Made by a program: the position numbers and the translations under genes. The notes beneath the pieces were generated by a model. The model was not told the DNA's origin, did not search any database, and saw only the letters and a program-made list of their open reading frames with translations. Source: Candidatus Woesearchaeota archaeon (GTDB lineage Archaea; Nanobdellota; Nanobdellia; SCGC-AAA011-G17; UBA489). From it: a stretch of 7,108 bases of DNA. The stretch is from NCBI GenBank assembly GCA_030679025.1, contig JAUXTV010000179.1:1-7108 (forward strand), given 5' to 3'. Of this stretch, positions 5,807 to 7,108 are shown piece by piece. Within the stretch, counting starts at the first letter, position 1, and each line of letters begins with the position of its first letter.

Positions 5807-5827
5807 TTTACGTTTCATTAACCATGA
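5660..5827 (+). ncRNA. Predicted omega-RNA (reRNA): scaffold plus 16-nt guide
   Basis: By analogy with characterised TnpB systems, the guide RNA covers the 3' end of tnpB and the right end of the element and finishes in flanking DNA. Here two hairpins lie in tandem: GTTCC-TAGT-GGAAC (5768-5781) and the right-end hairpin (5783-5803), followed by TAGTTTAC up to the presumed element end at 5811. The guide would start at 5812 (GTTTCATTAACCATGA). The 5' end at about 5660 is a guess, since processing sites cannot be read from sequence. The overlap with coding sequence is normal for this RNA class. Confidence 0.55.
5783..5803 (+). repeat. Right-end hairpin of the tnpB element
   Basis: CTCA, GCACT, loop TT, AGTGC, bulged T, TGAG: nine base pairs with one bulge, ending just before the tnpB TAG. 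It mirrors the left-end hairpin at 4510-4530 and fits the sub-terminal palindrome recognised by TnpA. It would also form the last stem of the omega-RNA. Confidence 0.65.
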
Positions 5828-5889
5828 GTCATTAAACTATATACATCTTTTGGTTGCTTGAGGTTAGTTTAAAGAAACAACTATGATTT

Positions 5890-6906
5890 CTAATATAAAT
5901 TACATTTTTTTGCGGGCTCTTTCAGCAATTCTTCTAACAATTGTATAAGGTACTGGATGTCGTGCAAGCTTGCGATACCGATTGTAGTGTGGATATTGCG
6001 AATGACGATCCCTAAGACTGTACAAGGGATACCTCCTTTCGCTACAGAGATGGTTAACGCGTCTGTTGTGCCAAAATCACTGATGTCTAATTGCAAAGGA
6101 ATCTTGTTTTTTCTTGCCAATACCTTCAGCCAGTCATTAATGGTTCGATTAGTAATCATGTCTGCATCTTTGATTGTGAGACAAGGACCATTGCCGATTT
6201 TTCTTGTCACCTGGTCGCTGAAATCATTAGTGCTTGCAACATCAACAGCTATCGCCCAGTCGGGCTCTAATCCATAGACTGATGTTTCTCCCCCATATAA
6301 TCCGATTTCTTCCTGCACTGTGAATACATAGTAAATATCACTGTCTTTTTTCTTTAATCTTTTCGCGAGCTCAATCAAGACATAACATCCAACTCGATCA
6401 TCCAATGCTTTTCCCGCAATCAATTTTTCATTTCTCAAAGATATGACCCGAGGATGCAAGTGAATATAAGATCCAATTTCCACACCTTGCTTCATCAGTT
6501 CTTCCTTAGAAAATCCAGTATCAATAATTAAATCTTCCATTTTAGTCGCTTTCTTTATAGGATCATCATTCGCCAACTCTTTTGTTGTTATGATGCCTGT
6601 GATAAATTTTCCATTCGCTTCTACTTCCACTATTTCCCCAAGCAAAGAGACTGCCTCAAAACCGCCAATCTCAGAACACATGATACCATTTGATTCAATA
6701 CTTTTCACCATGAGTCCAATTTCATCCATATGAGCAACCAGCATCACTTTCGCGCCCTTTCCTTTTTTATGCGCGATTAGGTTACCAAATTTATCAGCAT
6801 ATAACTCATCGACATAAGGTTTGATTTCTTTTTTGATCAGCTCGCGAACTCTCCATTCATCTCCGCTTGGTCCAGGCAACTCCATTAATCTTTTGAGCAA
6901 GTCCAT
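5890..6906 (-). CDS. M42 family metallo-aminopeptidase (TET-type), 338 aa
   Basis: A dinuclear-metal exopeptidase that removes N-terminal residues from peptides, usually as a self-compartmentalising dodecamer (tetrahedral aminopeptidase) in the cytoplasm, downstream of proteasome-type degradation. The expected ligands and catalytic residues are all visible: H59 and D61 in AHMDEIG, D169 in KALDDRVG, E199 and E200 in QEEIGL (general base and metal ligand), D222 in AVDVAS, and H306 in IRNIHTT near the C-terminus. The start MDLLKRLMELPGPSGDE is typical, and 338 residues is close to the family norm of about 340-360. It has no signal peptide. It stands alone: its 3' end faces the tnpB element 79 bp away. 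A GGTGA SD precedes the ATG. Substrate preference (Glu, Asp, Leu, Lys types) cannot be assigned. Confidence 0.93.
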   Translation of the reverse strand: MDLLKRLMELPGPSGDEWRVRELIKKEIKPYVDELYADKFGNLIAHKKGKGAKVMLVAHMDEIGLMVKSIESNGIMCSEIGGFEAVSLLGEIVEVEANGKFITGIITTKELANDDPIKKATKMEDLIIDTGFSKEELMKQGVEIGSYIHLHPRVISLRNEKLIAGKALDDRVGCYVLIELAKRLKKKDSDIYYVFTVQEEIGLYGGETSVYGLEPDWAIAVDVASTNDFSDQVTRKIGNGPCLTIKDADMITNRTINDWLKVLARKNKIPLQLDISDFGTTDALTISVAKGGIPCTVLGIVIRNIHTTIGIASLHDIQYLIQLLEELLKEPAKKCNLY

Positions 6907-6913
6907 TACATGT

Positions 6914-6918
6914 TCACC
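6914..6918 (-). promoter_or_regulatory. Shine-Dalgarno site of the M42 peptidase gene
   Basis: The minus strand reads GGTGA, 7 nt before the ATG at 6906, matching part of the archaeal anti-SD complement (GGAGGTGATC). A weak A/T-rich box, AAAATAAAAA at 6946-6955, lies about 44 nt upstream, which would give a leader of roughly 20 nt containing this SD. Confidence 0.55.
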
Positions 6919-6973
6919 ATTATTCCACTTTCATGATAGAGAACATTTTTTATTTTACTGTTACTAATAGTGC

Positions 6974-7102
6974 ATGCTAGAAGTTTTTGTTTCATCTCTT
7001 TTCTCATTTGCCTTTCTTTTCTTTTATTTAAATGTTGTTATCTCTCTTCTTGAAAATATATTTTTCAGCACATTCTTCCTTGAGAAGGCAGTCTTATTCT
7101 AG
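6974..7102 (+). CDS. Doubtful 42-aa hydrophobic Phe-rich ORF
   Basis: An uninterrupted ATG-to-TAG frame starting MLEVFVSSLF, very rich in Phe, Leu and Val and able to form one or two membrane helices. T-rich DNA read in this frame produces Phe and Leu automatically, which lowers its value. A T/A-rich stretch (6946-6957) lies about 23 nt upstream but is not a convincing TATA box. The rest of the stretch 6907-7108 holds only the M42 leader and promoter region; no RNA gene was recognised there. Confidence 0.15.
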   Translation: MLEVFVSSLFSFAFLFFYLNVVISLLENIFFSTFFLEKAVLF

Positions 7103-7108
7103 GACTCC

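Larger units (their letters stand above)
4499..5811 (+). mobile_element. Stand-alone tnpB element (IS1341-type, IS200/IS605 superfamily)
   Basis: The element holds one gene, tnpB, and no TnpA (Y1/HUH transposase), so it would need TnpA in trans to move. The left boundary is placed after TTGAT (4494-4498), a pentamer known as the target/TAM of ISDra2, just before the left-end stem-loop. The right boundary is placed after GAGTAGTTTAC, a few nt beyond the right-end hairpin. Like other IS200/IS605 elements it has no terminal inverted repeats and no obvious target duplication. Boundaries are good to perhaps 5-10 nt. It sits between the convergent 3' ends of the secreted-protein gene and the M42 peptidase gene, a typical low-cost insertion site. 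Confidence 0.65.

Noticed and set aside
7032..7108. Protein-like minus-strand frame at the right edge (contains CLLKEEC) as the end of an upstream gene
   Set aside because: The frame is closed by a TAA at 7094-7096 and has no start codon. The two other minus-strand frames from the edge stop within a few codons.

Overview
The window looks like a piece of an AT-rich archaeal genome, most likely a small-genome DPANN-type archaeon (Woesearchaeota/Pacearchaeota-like). This is inference from gene content and promoter layout, because no rRNA or marker gene is present. The supporting signs are TATA-like boxes centred about 24-30 nt upstream of the ATG at six of eight genes (leaderless transcription), a DUF234-type archaeal ATPase, an archaeal-style stand-alone tnpB element, an M42 (TET-type) aminopeptidase, and several single-pass envelope proteins with low-complexity exteriors.

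Layout, left to right. (1) 23-807, minus strand: a two-gene operon of a nucleotidyltransferase-fold protein followed, with an ATGA overlap, by a 72-residue basic helical protein. (2) 977-2031, minus strand: two tandem single-membrane-pass proteins, one Cys/Tyr-rich outside and one with a Gln/Glu-rich stalk and a coiled coil bracketed by two cysteines. Each has its own promoter. (3) 2137-3378, minus strand: a 413-residue archaeal P-loop ATPase with a winged helix and a C-terminal PD-(D/E)XK-like domain. It sits between two imperfect 38-bp direct repeats (2057-2094 and 3486-3523), as if a cassette had entered the spacer between the two envelope loci. (4) 3564-4391, plus strand: a secreted or membrane-anchored, probably beta-rich protein. 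(5) About 4499-5811, plus strand: a stand-alone tnpB (IS1341-type, IS200/IS605 superfamily) element. Its RuvC residues and zinc ribbon are intact, its left and right hairpins resemble each other, a TTGAT pentamer lies at the presumed left edge, and a probable omega-RNA covers the 3' end of the gene. (6) 5890-6906, minus strand: an M42 metallopeptidase with all expected metal and catalytic residues, and the only monocistronic gene here with a clear Shine-Dalgarno sequence. (7) 6907-7108: AT-rich, with at most a doubtful 42-codon hydrophobic ORF.

The genes do not form one pathway. Envelope proteins (977-2031 and 3564-4391) are interleaved with three accessory items: the NTase pair, the ATPase-nuclease cassette and the tnpB element. 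The region therefore reads as a variable or insertion-prone locus next to a housekeeping peptidase. The most testable signals are the repeats flanking the ATPase, the complete omega-RNA/tnpB unit, and a small reading frame that becomes continuous if the tnpB element is removed at the predicted ends.
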